From the NCBI RefSeq assembly GCF_027943255.1, contig NC_072892.1, positions 34,123,792 through 34,187,791 on the forward strand: a DNA stretch of 64,000 nucleotides. The letters are read 5' to 3'. Below the pieces are notes generated by a model, which was given only the letters and a program-made list of their open reading frames with translations, was not told the DNA's origin and made no database searches. This document shows positions 1 to 11,034 of this stretch, piece by piece. A program made the translations under genes and the position numbers. The DNA comes from Anastrepha obliqua. Taxonomy: Eukaryota > Arthropoda > Insecta > Diptera > Tephritidae. Numbering within the stretch: position 1 is the first letter of the stretch; each line of letters opens with the position of its first letter.

Positions 1-475
1 ACAAATTAATTTCACACTATTGGCACTCAGTTTGTACTATTTTGTGTGTGTATTTTTTTGTGTGCCTCTTTGTAACTTTCAATAAGGCGATAGCACTCAT
101 GTACACTCACGACAATTAATAAAATGTAATTTGCGCAGCATATTTTTAGGCGTGTTGGCCTCCCACCACTGCACTGCTGAGTGATATTACTTAGCTGAAC
201 CATTTTATGTTGTTTGTTTATATCCTTTTCCGCTTACCCCATCGCCTCTGTGTACATATGGAAGTGACAAAATTTAATATACTAAAAGTATTAAATTACA
301 CATACAAATAAAACAAATAGATGTGGAAGGAGGGAAAGAAACATAAAAATAAGAAGAAAAACAAGCGTGCAAAGGCTATAATTCATGATGTAATAGTCGG
401 TGGTGGTTGGTTGTGTGTTGCACGCCCGTAGCTATAAACTGTAAGCCCACATTTACGAATATAAGTATGTACAGG
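1..475. other. Gene-free AT-rich left edge
   Basis: No coding potential is visible. The stretch is AT-rich with a few short GT-rich runs. It contains one copy (138-152) of the 15-bp motif that clusters at 8.8-10.1 kb. Confidence 0.6.
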
Positions 476-790
476 GTGTTCCAAATGAAAGTTACTTTTA
501 AAAGATGAAATATGTAACATGAACAAGGCTCAAAGTCTTACCCATTTCTATTATTTATGGGACACAATTGCATTCATATGGTCGCCCTTGCTCAGTTCGT
601 GCGAAATTAATCCAGCAACGCAATTTTCCCTCGATGTAATTGACAGTTTTTAGCTCTATCTATGGCTGCGATACGTTTTAGAGCTCTGAACCATTTCTCG
701 ATTATCTTCGTTCTTTAACATCACCTCACAGTAAGTCTAACGCAGCCAAATGGTAACTGCAAGGCGACCATTTCTGTGATGCCAAAAGTT
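473..790 (-). mobile_element. Relic of mariner/IS630-type transposon, transposase 3' end
   Basis: Reading the minus strand, about 560-640 gives SKGDHMNAIVSHK followed by stops. This resembles the extreme C-terminus of the transposase group that also includes the copy at 5.0-5.8 kb, which ends SRGIHMNEIVFHH. Further upstream on the minus strand, LAALDLLL-stop-G looks like a decayed version of the LTPLDYYLWG block around the last catalytic Asp. The outer edge starts ACAGGGTGTTCC after TA, as many elements of this superfamily do. Stops and frameshifts make it dead. Only the 3' portion is present, and no matching second terminus was found. The superfamily call is fairly safe; the exact family is not. 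Confidence 0.5.
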
Positions 791-836
791 TTCCACGTTT
801 TTATCATAAATTTAAGCCAATGAAAAGTCGAAATCA

Positions 837-1797
837 ATGACTTTGCAGTTTTGGTACTCAGACGGCGAACTTCGGATTGAGTTTATTTCTTGGTATATGT
901 TTTGTATCCCTGTGCCCGAGGGGTTTTCTGCTGCTATTGAAATAAAATATAGTTTCCCAAGAGGGATTCTACGAGTAGCTTCCATCAAGCTCAAAGACAG
1001 CTTTCCGGACCACTTTTGTGTTCTCCAAGCGCAGGTATCCGCAGTCAAACGAGCTATCAATTGGTGTTATGGGATGGAAGTGTACATTTACTTCGACAGC
1101 CAAGCGATAATTACTACCCTCAGCTCATTATTGGTGGGCTAGTAATTACTCAGGGAATGCCTGACTTCTCTCACGATCGCATGGGCCTACTTCGAGTTTC
1201 TGGTCGCGTAGATAGTGCGGAAAACTGCTGGGCGTATTAGCTGTTGTGTAGTCAGTGTACCCTCGAGGTGTTTTTCTCGCGAAATAAAGGATTGGGGTCT
1301 GCTTCTCTTGGCAAGCTGGGATTCGCGGCAATTCAGGGAGTGTTGGTTTAGTATACAAAAGTGCCAAGTCGTAAGATCCTTTTAGTCATGGGTGAATCGA
1401 GGACGCTCGAGGAAACTTCTAACGCTAACAAAGCCTCAGCTCTTGAATTTTATGGGTGTCCTTTACCAGTCATTGCCCGTTTGGTATCCACACGTTGAGA
1501 CTTGGCATTCCTTCCAGTCACTTCTGTGCCAGTTATCCGAGGGATGGGGTGGAATTAACTCAGTACTGTCTCATCAGTTGTCCTGCTTTCGCAGGGGTGA
1601 GATTCGGATGTCTTGGCTCTCAGTTTTTTGCTACACCCGCGGATAAAGCAGGTTTAGATATCACACATCTGATAAATTTCTGTAGTAATAAGAAGCTGTG
1701 CAAGTGGGCTCTCGCATTGCCCGCCATGTGACCTAACCCTAAGCAGCGAGAGAAGAAACATACAGAAGTGCAGCGCAGCAGTCATTGAAAAAAAAAA
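837..1797 (+). pseudogene. LINE ORF2 3' end: RNase H and C-terminal Cys/His region, decayed
   Basis: The plus strand encodes a decayed RNase H domain: WYSDGE near the start (usual TDGS), then SFPDHFCVLQAQVSAVKRA (usual LPD..SVFQAEV.AIKRA) and YFDSQAIITTLSS (usual SDSQAAIKALSS). After frameshifts, 1456-1731 encodes the C-terminal module of jockey/I/R1-like LINEs: TSHCPFGIHTLRLGIPSS, then FCASY, then LISCPAFAGVRFGCLGSQFF, matching the usual CPAL.RRR...LG..F pattern, and a tail ITHLINFC. The reverse transcriptase lies 5' of this and is absent, so this is a 5'-truncated insertion. A run of A at 1787-1797 is probably its poly(A) tail. The frame changes several times and carries stops, so no protein is made. 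Confidence 0.75.
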
Positions 1798-1853
1798 GGA
1801 TTCTAAATTTCATAAAGTGAGCGGCTCATTTCGTTTCGTGGTAGTTTGACACT

Positions 1854-2940
1854 ACTTTTTTTTTGTTCTCTCCGTACAGCAGCATAAGGCCTCCATAAGA
1901 CTCTTCCATGGCACATGGTTATGGGCTTTAATTTTTGCGCCGTCCCATGTGATGTCGGCATCTGCTAGCTTGCGCAACACAGACCTTCTCCAAGTATTTT
2001 TTTGGCCGACTACGACCTCTGCTCTGTTGCGAGTTACAATCCAGTGCCATTCTCGTGATGCTATCTGGCGGTTTTCTAAGCGTGTGGCCTATCCATCGCC
2101 ACTCACTGCATTTGATTTGCCATAGGATGGGTTCCTCATTCGTTGATCTCCACAGTGCGTCGTTGCTGATGGTGTTCGACCAGAACATTCTTCATATGAT
2201 GCGGAGGCATTTGTTGACGAAAGATTGTAGCCTCTGTGATGATATTAAAAATCGGCCATGTTCCACTTCCGTACAACAATACAAACTTCACACATGAGCT
2301 GAATATTCCCAGTTTAGTGCGCCTGGAGATTTGCGAACTCGCCCATACTGCATGCATTCACCCGAACGCCATCCTTAATTTGTTTAGCCTGCAGTGGGCA
2401 CGTTCATCTGTTGTGATAGAACAGCTGAGGTAGCAGATGCTTTCGACAAATTCTACCGGGCACCCGTGAGCCTTATATACATACCTAGCTTTAATGTGGT
2501 TGACTCTAAGCCTTCGTGTTAGCGATGTTGAACTCCAGTCCCACATTACGTCCCAGTGTGACTAGTCTGTCCGCCTTCGCTTGCATGTCAATAAGTTTGC
2601 CAAAGAGGGGCAGATGGCATCGCCAAAGTCCAGATCCTCAAGATGTCTGGTGAAACTCCATGCGATGTCTCTTTTGTTCAGGGTCAGTTGGCTCATTACG
2701 TCATCTAGAACGATGGTGAGAAAGGGGGTGACCAGGGAGAACCTTTCCTTACGCCTGTGTTAGTGGTTAATGGGTCGCTGATGTTGCCGTCGTGGAGCAC
2801 TGCCAGTTCGAAGTTTTCATAAAGGGTTCTGCTTAGGCGGATTACCTAAGCCGGAACTCCCTTTCTACTCAACGCCAGCCTTATTCAGCCTCGTTTAATT
2901 GTGTCGAAAGCCTTCTTAAAGTCTCGATACTAGTAATTTA
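1854..2940 (-). pseudogene. RTE-type LINE reverse transcriptase, decayed
   Basis: Read on the minus strand, the blocks appear in the correct order: DFKKAFDTIKRG (motif A, near 2910), LEDLDFGDAICPSL (the catalytic F-A-D-D box, here FGDA, near 2630), SLTRRLRVNHIKA, CYLSCSITTD, then WASSQISRRTKLGIFSS with VLLYGSGTW, and finally WRWIGHTLRKPPDSITRMAL with SRGRSRPKKYLEKV. This series is characteristic of RTE-like LINEs. The catalytic Asp pair is destroyed and reading frames shift between blocks. A T-run at 1854-1864 is probably the poly(A) tail of this minus-strand insertion, so it converges tail-to-tail with the plus-strand LINE on its left. Confidence 0.75.
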
Positions 2941-4662
2941 TATTGTAGTTACTGTAGAAAAAGTATTCAAAAAGATTTTAGTATTTGGCTTACCCTGTTA
3001 CACGTGATTGGAGTCGCCGCGCTGCCGCCTACGCCTGTTGCCTGTCTGCCATTATGCTGTCATCAGCGGCGTCGCCACACTCGCCATACACACACGCATG
3101 CACGCATGCACCTAAATAAAAGGTATATATGTATGTGTGTATGTGACACTACTTGTGGATTCTTCGGGTGGCATATCCTTTTAATATTTGCGCTGCCAAA
3201 ACAAAACCGCCTCATTTTGCCGCAAGCGACGAAGCGACAAACCGATTGTGCATGTGTTTGTATTAAGGATAGCAAAATTATTTATACAACACTCGCCTGC
3301 ATATGTTTGTGTGTGTGTGTGTATGCATAAAGTGTGAAGTCATCATTTTATAATCAACTTTTCTCTGCTCACACCAAACAAAAATCATACATTTCGTCTT
3401 GGCTCCTTTTTTTTTGCCTGCTGTGTGTTGTGTTTCTCATCTCTCTGTTGTCTTTTTGTGCTCGATAGTTAAAGTCGCCTGTCCTTTGGCTATATGCTGG
3501 TCAGATATTACCAGCTCATCTGTTTTTTTTTTCACCGTACACTCTAAGTGCTAGTCGTGTGGTTTGTTTTGCTATTATCCTTTTTCAATAAAATAATATT
3601 AAATTCCCACTGGCCGTAAAAGTATTAACGTTGTACGAAGATATTGAGTACAACAACACTGTGCAGAGGATACTTCTTCGCCAATACAATGACTGTAGTG
3701 GCAAAGTGTGCAGGGGCGGGCGGTATATTCCTTTGCCCGAAGAGCCACGCGCTAGGCATTCAACTAAAGTAGTTTTTCGCATACATTCCTACACACACAC
3801 ACACACACACACACGACTGCTTGCTATATCCATACATACATAATACATACATATGCTGCAACTGAAACTGTTGTTGAGTAGTCATGTCGTTCAGACGTGC
3901 TTCATTGCCTCGGCGCACAAATTATACGAAATTAAATTGACCGAGAGTGCAGGACACTAGTCTTCAATATGCAACGACTCGCAAGAATTTCAAGTTGTGG
4001 AGTGAAAAAACTATGGAACATACGAGTATATGCGAGTATAAAGCTGTGTCCAACCGAAGAGCTATTAAGTTCGAAAGGATATGTGTCTGAGGCATTAGTG
4101 GCTAGTGGCTGCCGAGTGAGTGAGTGAGTGTTGACTAGTTTATTTTTTATATATCTCTTCTCGCTCAATTTGTTACATGCGACATACACATACACTACAT
4201 ATATGCACGGCGTGGCTTATGTGGCAAGTTGAGCGCACGAGCGCACATTTGGAGGCAGCAGGGCGTAGTTGACGATGCATACGTGCCGATAGTGTTTAGT
4301 TTGAAGAAAACATCATTTAACTCACAAGTAGAAAGTTGTGTCCTTTTTTCAGAAGAATAATTTCTATGTTAGTTCGTATGTTGGATTTCTCAATAATTTT
4401 TTTTCAAGAAAATGGAATATCAAAATGTGAAGTTTTTCTAGAGCAAAGAGGACTATGAGACATTAAGTGCTGTGCTTGAGTGCAGAGATGCCAATAGATA
4501 GCAAAAAACCACAATTTAATTAGGTGGAAATAAGCTGAAGAGCAACTTAATTAAAATTGAAATGAAAGACAAATGGAATTCGTACTAGGGTGCCTTCTTT
4601 TACACAATTTTATAACAACCAACAACACAATAACACTTAAATATGGCTTAGTGAATTTTACT
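2941..4662. other. Gene-free stretch with CA/GT microsatellites
   Basis: No conserved coding signal was found. It holds a GT run at about 3306-3325, a CA run at about 3790-3814, TG-rich patches around 3128-3145, and a GAGT run at about 4114-4131. Confidence 0.6.
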
Positions 4663-4689
4663 TCTTTAGAGAGAGTAACACTTCCCGCA

Positions 4690-4926
4690 AATAGGAGCGT
4701 GACTATCATTTGGAAGCGCGCAGGCTCGAATCTCCTTGCTTGAAACACCGAAATGAAAGAAAAATGTATTTCTGACATGAAAAAGCTCCTCACAAAAACT
4801 ATTGGCCGTTCGGAGTCGGCTTAAACCTGTAGGTGGTCCCTCCATTTGTGGAATAACATCAAGATGCACATCACAAATAATAGAAGAAACTGGGCCAAAC
4901 AACGGAAAAAAGGTGTAAGACCTAAT
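4690..4926 (+). repeat. tRNA-derived SINE, copy 1
   Basis: Diverged copy of the family best seen at 6148-6435. It has the GAGCGTGACTATCATTTGG block, a B-box-like GGCTCGAATCTCC, the conserved core AAAAAGCTCCTCAC then CCGTTCGGAGTCGGCTTAAA, and the tail block CTCCATTTGTGGAATAACA with CAAGATGCACATCACAAAT. The rosa-type mariner that follows appears to have landed at a TA in this copy's AT-rich tail. Confidence 0.7.
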
Positions 4927-4928
4927 TA

Positions 4929-5848
4929 TAAAGGGTCCGCCGTATAACTTTACGGAATTAAAAATGCTATAAAAAAGAAACTACTCAATATTTTTCCAAA
5001 CTGTTTTTTTTTTATTTTGAAGTACAATTCTTCCGGTTAATGATGGAACACAATTTCATTCATATGGATGCCTCGGCTAGCCATGCACCATCCCATACGA
5101 TCGGTCCAATTTTTCAACACATTTTCGATTGTATGCGGCTGTATTTCAGCTATGACATCGCGTATGTTGGTCTTCAGTGCATCAATTGTTGCTGGTTTGT
5201 AGGCATAACACTGGTCTTTGACGGCACCCCACAGATAATAATCCAACGGCGTCAAATCGCAGCTCCGAGGCGGGCAAACGATATCAGAATTTCGGCTGAT
5301 AATGCGATCTTCGAAGACAGTGCGCAAAAGATTGATCGTAGCATTCGCTGTGTGGCAAGTAGCGCCATCTTGTTGGAACCAAATGCCACCAATATCCTCC
5401 TCTTCAATTTTTAGGAACAAAAATTCATTCAACATGGCCCGGTAACGCTCTCCATTGACGGTTACGGCCACTCATCGCTCATTTTCGAAGAAAAATGGAC
5501 CAATGATGCCTCTCGACCAAAACCCGCACCAAACAGTGACTCGTTGTGAATGCGTCGGCTTTCCTACGAGTGCGTGCGGGTTTTCATACCCGCCGAGATG
5601 GAAATGAGCTTCATCTGAAAAGATGATTTTTCGGTAAAAGTCTTCATATTCTTCAAGTACACATTCTGCAACATTACCATGATTTTCAAAGTAATGTCGC
5701 AATATTTCCCAGCGTTCTTTGAGCGTATACACAACCATTTTCGTTCAGCGGAAGAATAATATTTTGTCAAATCAGATGACAGCTAAGTGTTACCATTCTT
5801 CAAATAATACCTAGTTCAAATCCGTAACGATAGATGGCGGGCCCTGTA
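4929..5848 (-). mobile_element. rosa-type (DD41D) mariner, internally deleted, ends intact
   Basis: Both ends are visible. The left starts AAAGGGTCCGCCGTATAA and the right, reversed, starts ACAGGGCCCGCCATCTAT; about 38 bp match imperfectly, and TATA flanks each side as expected for TA-targeting Tc1/mariner elements. The minus strand carries transposase. 5738-5472 begins MVVYTLKERWEILRHYFENH (N-terminal helix-turn-helix start), then jumps to YRKIIFSDEAHFHLGGYENP, so roughly 100-150 residues of DNA-binding and linker region are missing. An in-frame TGA at 5472-5474 interrupts the frame, which continues 5471-5037. There WFQQDGATCH holds the second Asp and CDLTPLDYYLWG the third, with 41 residues between them, the DD41D spacing of the rosa family. 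It cannot make a working transposase but could be mobilised in trans. Confidence 0.85.
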
Positions 5849-5861
5849 TATATAACGCTCC

Positions 5862-6117
5862 CATTCCGTGAATGGTTGACCGAGTTTGTCCGCCAATTTA
5901 GGGAACGGCCTAAAGTTGTATGCCGTCTCCGAACGACAAATGTTTTTTTATGTGGACCTCTTGTATGACGAAAATGCACTCAGAAAGTTTGCCATTGCCT
6001 TCCGATGAGCTACCGCTTTGCAGAACAACTTTTTATTTTCTTTGATATTTCCTGTTTACAGTGAGTTTCCAAATGGTAGCCACGCCCAAACCCATTCGGT
6101 TACGGTGGCCGCCAACC
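5862..6117 (-). repeat. tRNA-derived SINE, copy 2 (inverted)
   Basis: On the minus strand the copy begins near 6117 with GGCGGCCACCGTAACCGAAT and GGGCGTGGCTACCATTTGG. It passes through GGCAATGGCAAACTTTCTGA and the core CGTTCGGAGACGGCATA, and ends in the accessory tail near 5870. It faces copy 3 head-to-head across about 30 bp, so the two form a long imperfect inverted repeat. Confidence 0.75.
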
Positions 6118-6147
6118 TTTCGATTAATTGTGTGCTCTAATTAATTT

Positions 6148-6435
6148 GGCGGCCGCCATAGCCGAATCGATTGGTGCGTGACTACCATTCGGAATTCTGA
6201 GAGAACGTAGGTTAGAATCTCAGTGAAAGACCAAACTGAAGAAAAAGGTGTTTCTAATTGCGTTCGCCCCTCGGCAGGCAATAGCAAACTTCCGAGTGTA
6301 TTACTGCCATGAAAAAACTCCTCATAAAAAATATTTGCCGCTCGGAGCCGGCTTGAAACTGTTGGTCCCTCCATTTGTAGAATATCATCAAGACGTACAC
6401 CACAAATTGGAGGAGGAGCTTGACCAAACACTGAT
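6148..6435 (+). repeat. tRNA-derived SINE, copy 3 (best preserved head)
   Basis: The 5' end GGCGGCCGCCATAGCCGAAT with TTGGTGCGTGACTACCATTC and then CGTAGGTTAGAATCTCAG resembles the A box and B box (GGTTCGAATCC) of a type II tRNA, closest by eye to tRNA-Ser, with one B-box change. The body has the blocks GGCAATAGCAAACTTCCGAG, CTCCTCATAAAAAATATTTG, CCGCTCGGAGCCGGCTTGAA and CTCCATTTGTAGAATATCAT with CAAGACGTACACCACAAATT, ending GGAGGAGGAGCTTGACCAAA. Such a head plus a conserved non-coding body is the architecture of a Pol III-transcribed SINE moved by a LINE partner. About seven other copies occur in the window. I do not know a published name. Confidence 0.8.
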
Positions 6436-6734
6436 AAGACCAACTGGCATAGCCAAAACGCTTGATTATCTAACTTTGTGCGCGTCAATCTTTGTCGGTG
6501 GAGGTCTTGTCTGGCACATACTGCCATCTTGTTGAATCGACAGTTCATCTACTATGAGTTTTTCAATGAGCTCCCAAAACCACGTTGATTTTCAAGACTC
6601 TTTAGTGCTCTCCGTAAGGAGAGTGTCTCTTTCTCGACGTGCAGCTTTTCGCTGTAAAGTAACTGAATTGAACTTTGTAAAAGTCCACTTACCACGCATT
6701 TGTCCTGCTGTCCGTAGTGTTGTTATTCAAACCA

Positions 6735-7300
6735 AATAGTCCCGACATAGTCAATGCTAAGAGACGCTAACGTGTAGAAAAATCGCTCATCCAAAATTGC
6801 ATGTCAGTGCCTAGTCTAAGGCTTTTGTGATCTCAATTTTCGCAGAAAGATAAAGCGACTCCAAAAACCTCACCAAACGGTGACACGTTTAGAAAGCCTT
6901 CGCTTCTTTATTACTGCACATGAATTTTCCTAAAAACGAAGCTGTTGGATCTTTATTCGGTGCGCTATGTCTATGTCGTCGTAAAGCTGGCACACCTCTT
7001 CGTTCCATCGCCTACGATACTTGCCGTGACCAACGTACAAAGATCCAAAAATTTCCGCAGAATCTTTTTTTTTCGAACACTCCAAGTGAGAACTCACCCG
7101 ATACTGTCATTGTCCAAGCTTCTGCGCCATACGTTAGGACAGGCATGTTGAAAGGCCTGTAGAGTGTTAGTTTTGTTCGTCGTGAGATGACTTTACTACC
7201 TAATCGCCTACTTAGTCCAAAGTAGTCCACTTGTTGCCACAAGAGATTTTCCGCAATATACTTCTCAGTAGAAATTCTCATTCGTAAGCCGCAGCTGCTT
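6735..7300 (-). pseudogene. LINE reverse transcriptase C-terminal part, decayed
   Basis: The minus strand 7281-7012 reads YFGLSRRLGSKVISRRTKLT, then LYRPFNMPVLTYGAEAWTMT, then SLGVFEKKRFCGNF. After a frameshift it continues GKYRRRWNEEVCQLYDDIDI then AHRIKIQQLRF-stop. This order (SR.TK..LY...P.L.YGAE.WT, then YR.R.N.EL..LY.D.D....I...RL) is the post-catalytic region of RTE-like LINEs. It is a second lineage or a much better preserved copy than the one at 1.9-2.9 kb. The catalytic box is absent and the downstream part towards 6735 is too decayed to assign. It is a 5'-truncated, dead insertion. Confidence 0.7.
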
Positions 7301-8827
7301 TCGTAGGTTGCCAGATTTCAGGTTTGTACTTTTGAGCTTGTCCTTTCAGCTTTAATATTATTATTATTTTTTTTTGATATCTAACAAAATCTGGCAACTT
7401 TGCACACTCCTTGGCAGCACGACCCAATTGTGTAAATATTTGCTCAGTGAGTCACAAGCAGACTGAAACTATTAGAAAAGTAATGAAGAGCGAAGGTTGC
7501 GGTGGCCGCTTTGTTTGTATGTGTGCGATGCGTAGGTGTATATGTGGAATGGCATGCATAGATACAGCATTTAAAAAGCGAAAATGGCAATTTGCAAAGT
7601 GTGAATATTGCTGTAAAAAGAGGACGGCTATTTATCGTAAAGTTTGTAAGGGAGGCAAAATCAATTGAAATTGTTTGTTGACAAATTTTCGGAAACTTTT
7701 TTTGTCGCTTTTGCCAATCATTTGTATGCATATGTGAGAGGTTTTTCCGACTGTCCATTCGTTAAAAATTTGATGTGTCTCCCCGAAGGACTAGTTGCAT
7801 ACACATTTCTTGACTATTTCGAAGCGAGCGTAAAGTGGAGCAGCTCGCAGTCGCAGGTCAAATGAAAATGTGCAGCCAAAGCATTTCTTGTGGGCTTAAG
7901 GAGCGCTAGATTCGCCATTGTATCTGCTAGCTTTGAAATGACCAGTTCGACTTACTGCAGGGATATTATTTGCCAAATACGCATGTGTTTGCTCATGTTA
8001 AACTTTCAAGTGCTAATGAATTATGATCTATTCAAAGGCGTCCAAGCGTAGCGCCGCAGGATGGACGACTAGCAAGCGGTTGGCGGCCAGCGGCCAGCAA
8101 GGACAGGCCAAGCCACTGCTGCGAACTATATGAAGTAAATCATGTTTGCGCTGTGAGCTGATGTGTTTACAGCCTTATAATGGTGTTTGCGCTTTCTACT
8201 GTGCGCTTTTTGGCGCGTTTGCCATTGCAATGCTAAAAAAACAAAAAAACAAAAATTTGAAAAGGATTGTTGATCCTAGCAGAGAGGCAGTTTTGACTTA
8301 TATGAGTCTGTGTGTGTCGGTTTGGTGAGTGGTCATTTTACCCTTTTACTGCCGCGCTCAACCTCAATGAGATTCTAGCAAACTAAACACGCGTCCTGTA
8401 AGGACATTATGAGAAATTTCCTCACACTTGGGAGTTAACTTTCCAAGAATTGCTGAGTTATGTCTACAAACTGTGTATGTATGTATGCGACTGCTTTCCT
8501 GTGTTGCTGGAATGTGTCCTGTTGCTAGCGTTGCCCCACTACTCGGCGTATCGTCATGAATGACATCAGCCTCGTCGCCAGAAATTGCCATATTCGCTAT
8601 ACTTATTGCTGGTTTAGTGCCAGTTTTCCGCTTCACTCTTTTCTTGTTTCCAAATTGGTTATCTGCTGATGAGAATTATTGCCTATAATTAGGCGTTTCA
8701 AGTTAAGTTTCCTCTTTTTTGATGATGTGTCAATTGCCGACAAGAAAGTTTTATATATTTAATTTATTTTGTGAAATTATGGCCATCATAAATCTACATG
8801 CCACGCTAATTGGGTAATGTTTGCAAA
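7301..8827. other. Gene-free stretch
   Basis: No recognisable coding region or transposon. There is a GC-richer spot with repeated GGCCAGC at about 8079-8099. The open frames here are short and lack any family signature. Confidence 0.5.
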
Positions 8828-10063
8828 GCATACTTTTAGGCGTTGAGTGGATTTTTTCACGCAGTTTTACATTAGCGAGACCGGCAGCTATTCGATTTCT
8901 TAAAGTTTCTTGACTCACTTGCGCATTTTGTAGGCATGCTGCCTCGTGTGCTTGATTTTAACAAAGCGTCAGCGCCTTGAGATATGCAATGCATTGTGTA
9001 GTTGGCTTGCTATAATCAATGTTTCGCCATTTTTTGTACTGAAATACAATAAGCTCACATATTTCTTTAACTTCAAAGTGTTTTCTGTAGCAGTATTTGC
9101 ATTCGAATTAAATTTTGCATATCTTACACTTGAAGCTGTGCCAAATTTCTTGTCTGCAGTTATTTGGAAATTTGCTATTTAATTACGTCTGAAAAATATC
9201 TATACCCTCCATATATTGTTTGCTTTGCTGCAAGTTTCGCTAATCATTGTGAGCGCCTAAGGGTATGCAACGAATTAATTTTTACAATTCTCATGCTGAA
9301 TTGTATAGTAGTTTGATTAATTTGATTGTTATAGAGTAGATAGAAATATGACAAAAGCACATTTAAGTATTTTGAAAATGTAAATAAAAAAATGTGTTGC
9401 ATACATTCGGGCGGTATACTTTAGCGTTTTAAAATTTCGGTGACATGATGTACGTAATGCATTGTTTTTCTAAGCTATTTTGATTTTATTTTGCCATATT
9501 GCGCCATAACCGATACCGCCTAAGGGTATGCAACGTTTTTCTGCGATCCTAAATTAAAAATCAACAAATGATTGCTTGCTTTTGGCACATAATTTCTGTG
9601 CTCGAAAGTGTATGTAGTGCATGATAATTCGATATTATTTTAGCATATTTTTTTTTTTTTAATTTTCTTTTGGCATTCGCCCAAAATTTCCCTTAAAGTT
9701 ATGTGGAATTGCACATTCACGCTTTCAAGCAATCTGTAGCCAGACACACATTTTTAAATATTATTAAAATAATGTCTATTATCTATATTGTCATTATAAT
9801 CAACTGCCTGAGTTGTAATTTGTTTCTTATGAGCCAAACACAAATTGCTAATGTGGTTTCTGCCATAGTGTGCGTAAGTCGTTACGCATTATTGAACGTA
9901 TGGGACTGTTCGCTGTATGTATGCATGTATGTGTGTGCTTATGTATGCCAAACGTGCGTGCTTGAATGCGAATTCTAGAAAATTCACTCAGGCGGCTCCT
10001 TAAAATGTTGCTTACATTTGGTAATTTTTGGTTATAATTTTTAATGAAGCATACTTTTGGGCG
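8828..10063. repeat. Cluster of a 15-bp motif (GCATACTTTTAGGCG type)
   Basis: Near-identical copies occur at 8828-8842 (+, GCATACTTTTAGGCG), 9254-9268 and 9517-9531 (both -, CGCCTAAGGGTATGC), and 10049-10063 (+, GCATACTTTTGGGCG), with a weaker variant at 9413-9426. Single outliers lie at 138-152 and 61995-62009. The two minus copies share further flanking bases (CGCCTAAGGGTATGCAACG). I see no coding region between them. They could be binding sites or the subterminal motif of an unrecognised element. Confidence 0.5.
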
Positions 10064-11034
10064 TCTTACGCACACAAACTTTAATACCTGTGCTCGTTCA
10101 CTCTCAATTGCCATATGACAGCTGCTCTTCAGTATCTTTTCCGCTCCTTTCAGCTACGCATATTTTCAATACAAATTGCAAATTTTGTTTACATTGCAAA
10201 TGCGGGTGAGTTTAGTAAAAAATTAATTTAGTGTCTCGAGAAACTTTTTTTGAGGTGTGCTTGTTTTGTTTGTGAGTGGTTTTGTTCCTTTTCTTAATGA
10301 ATTTTAATTTTGAAAAAGTTTCAACTTGAAGTCTAAATTTAAACTTGAGTATTTCCATGCGTCAGCCAAGTATTTTGTAATTGCGAAAACATCATAATTT
10401 GGATAAGAAAACAAAAATTATAATCGAAAATTTAATCTCCGCTAATGGTGAGGAAATGTTAAAAGCTCTTTTCGAAGCTTTCACTTCCAGATTTTTAAGG
10501 TTTCGCGAGATTTCTGTGCCGTTAGCCACACAATGTCGAAAACTCTTTTCGAGGCTTTTAAGAATTTGGCATGATTTTTATATAACTTTGGCTTTCTTAT
10601 GATGTTTAGTAGTATTTTCTTATATTAATATATTAAAATAAATTAATTTAAAATTGGTTTATTTAAAAGGAAAAAATAAGCTAATAGGGATGAATTTTTT
10701 CAAGTTTTTCAGCTGTCACGGACAATTTTTATGAAAAGTCTTAATCAAAGTTGTTGATCATGAAATTTCAAAAGCTCGTTTCAGCGCTTTCATTGAACTT
10801 TCATTCATTGTGTTGAAATTTGATTGTTGAATTATTAAGTTTTAAAGCTTTTTTCTCTTACTCTAGGGTTACGTTGTGCGTAATTACAAAACTTGTTGCT
10901 GCCATTAAAGTTAAATTTACCGAAATCTTAATTTAAAGACAAAATAAAAAGATGAAGTGGGAAGTGGCTCAACATCGCGCAGCCTTTTTTCAATCCTTTT
11001 TTTTGCTGACGGTGCTGCGTGCCTTTCTTTCTTA
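10064..11034. other. Gene-free stretch
   Basis: AT-rich DNA without a recognised element. Two short segments (10447-10500 and 10751-10800) share an AAAAGCTC..TTTC..GCTTTCA pattern and may be an old local duplication. Confidence 0.4.

Noticed and set aside
5040..5414. 124-codon plus-strand open frame
   Set aside because: Antisense shadow of the rosa transposase.
6141..6548. 135-codon minus-strand open frame
   Set aside because: Falls on the SINE; similar peptide fragments appear at the other SINE copies only because the DNA repeats.
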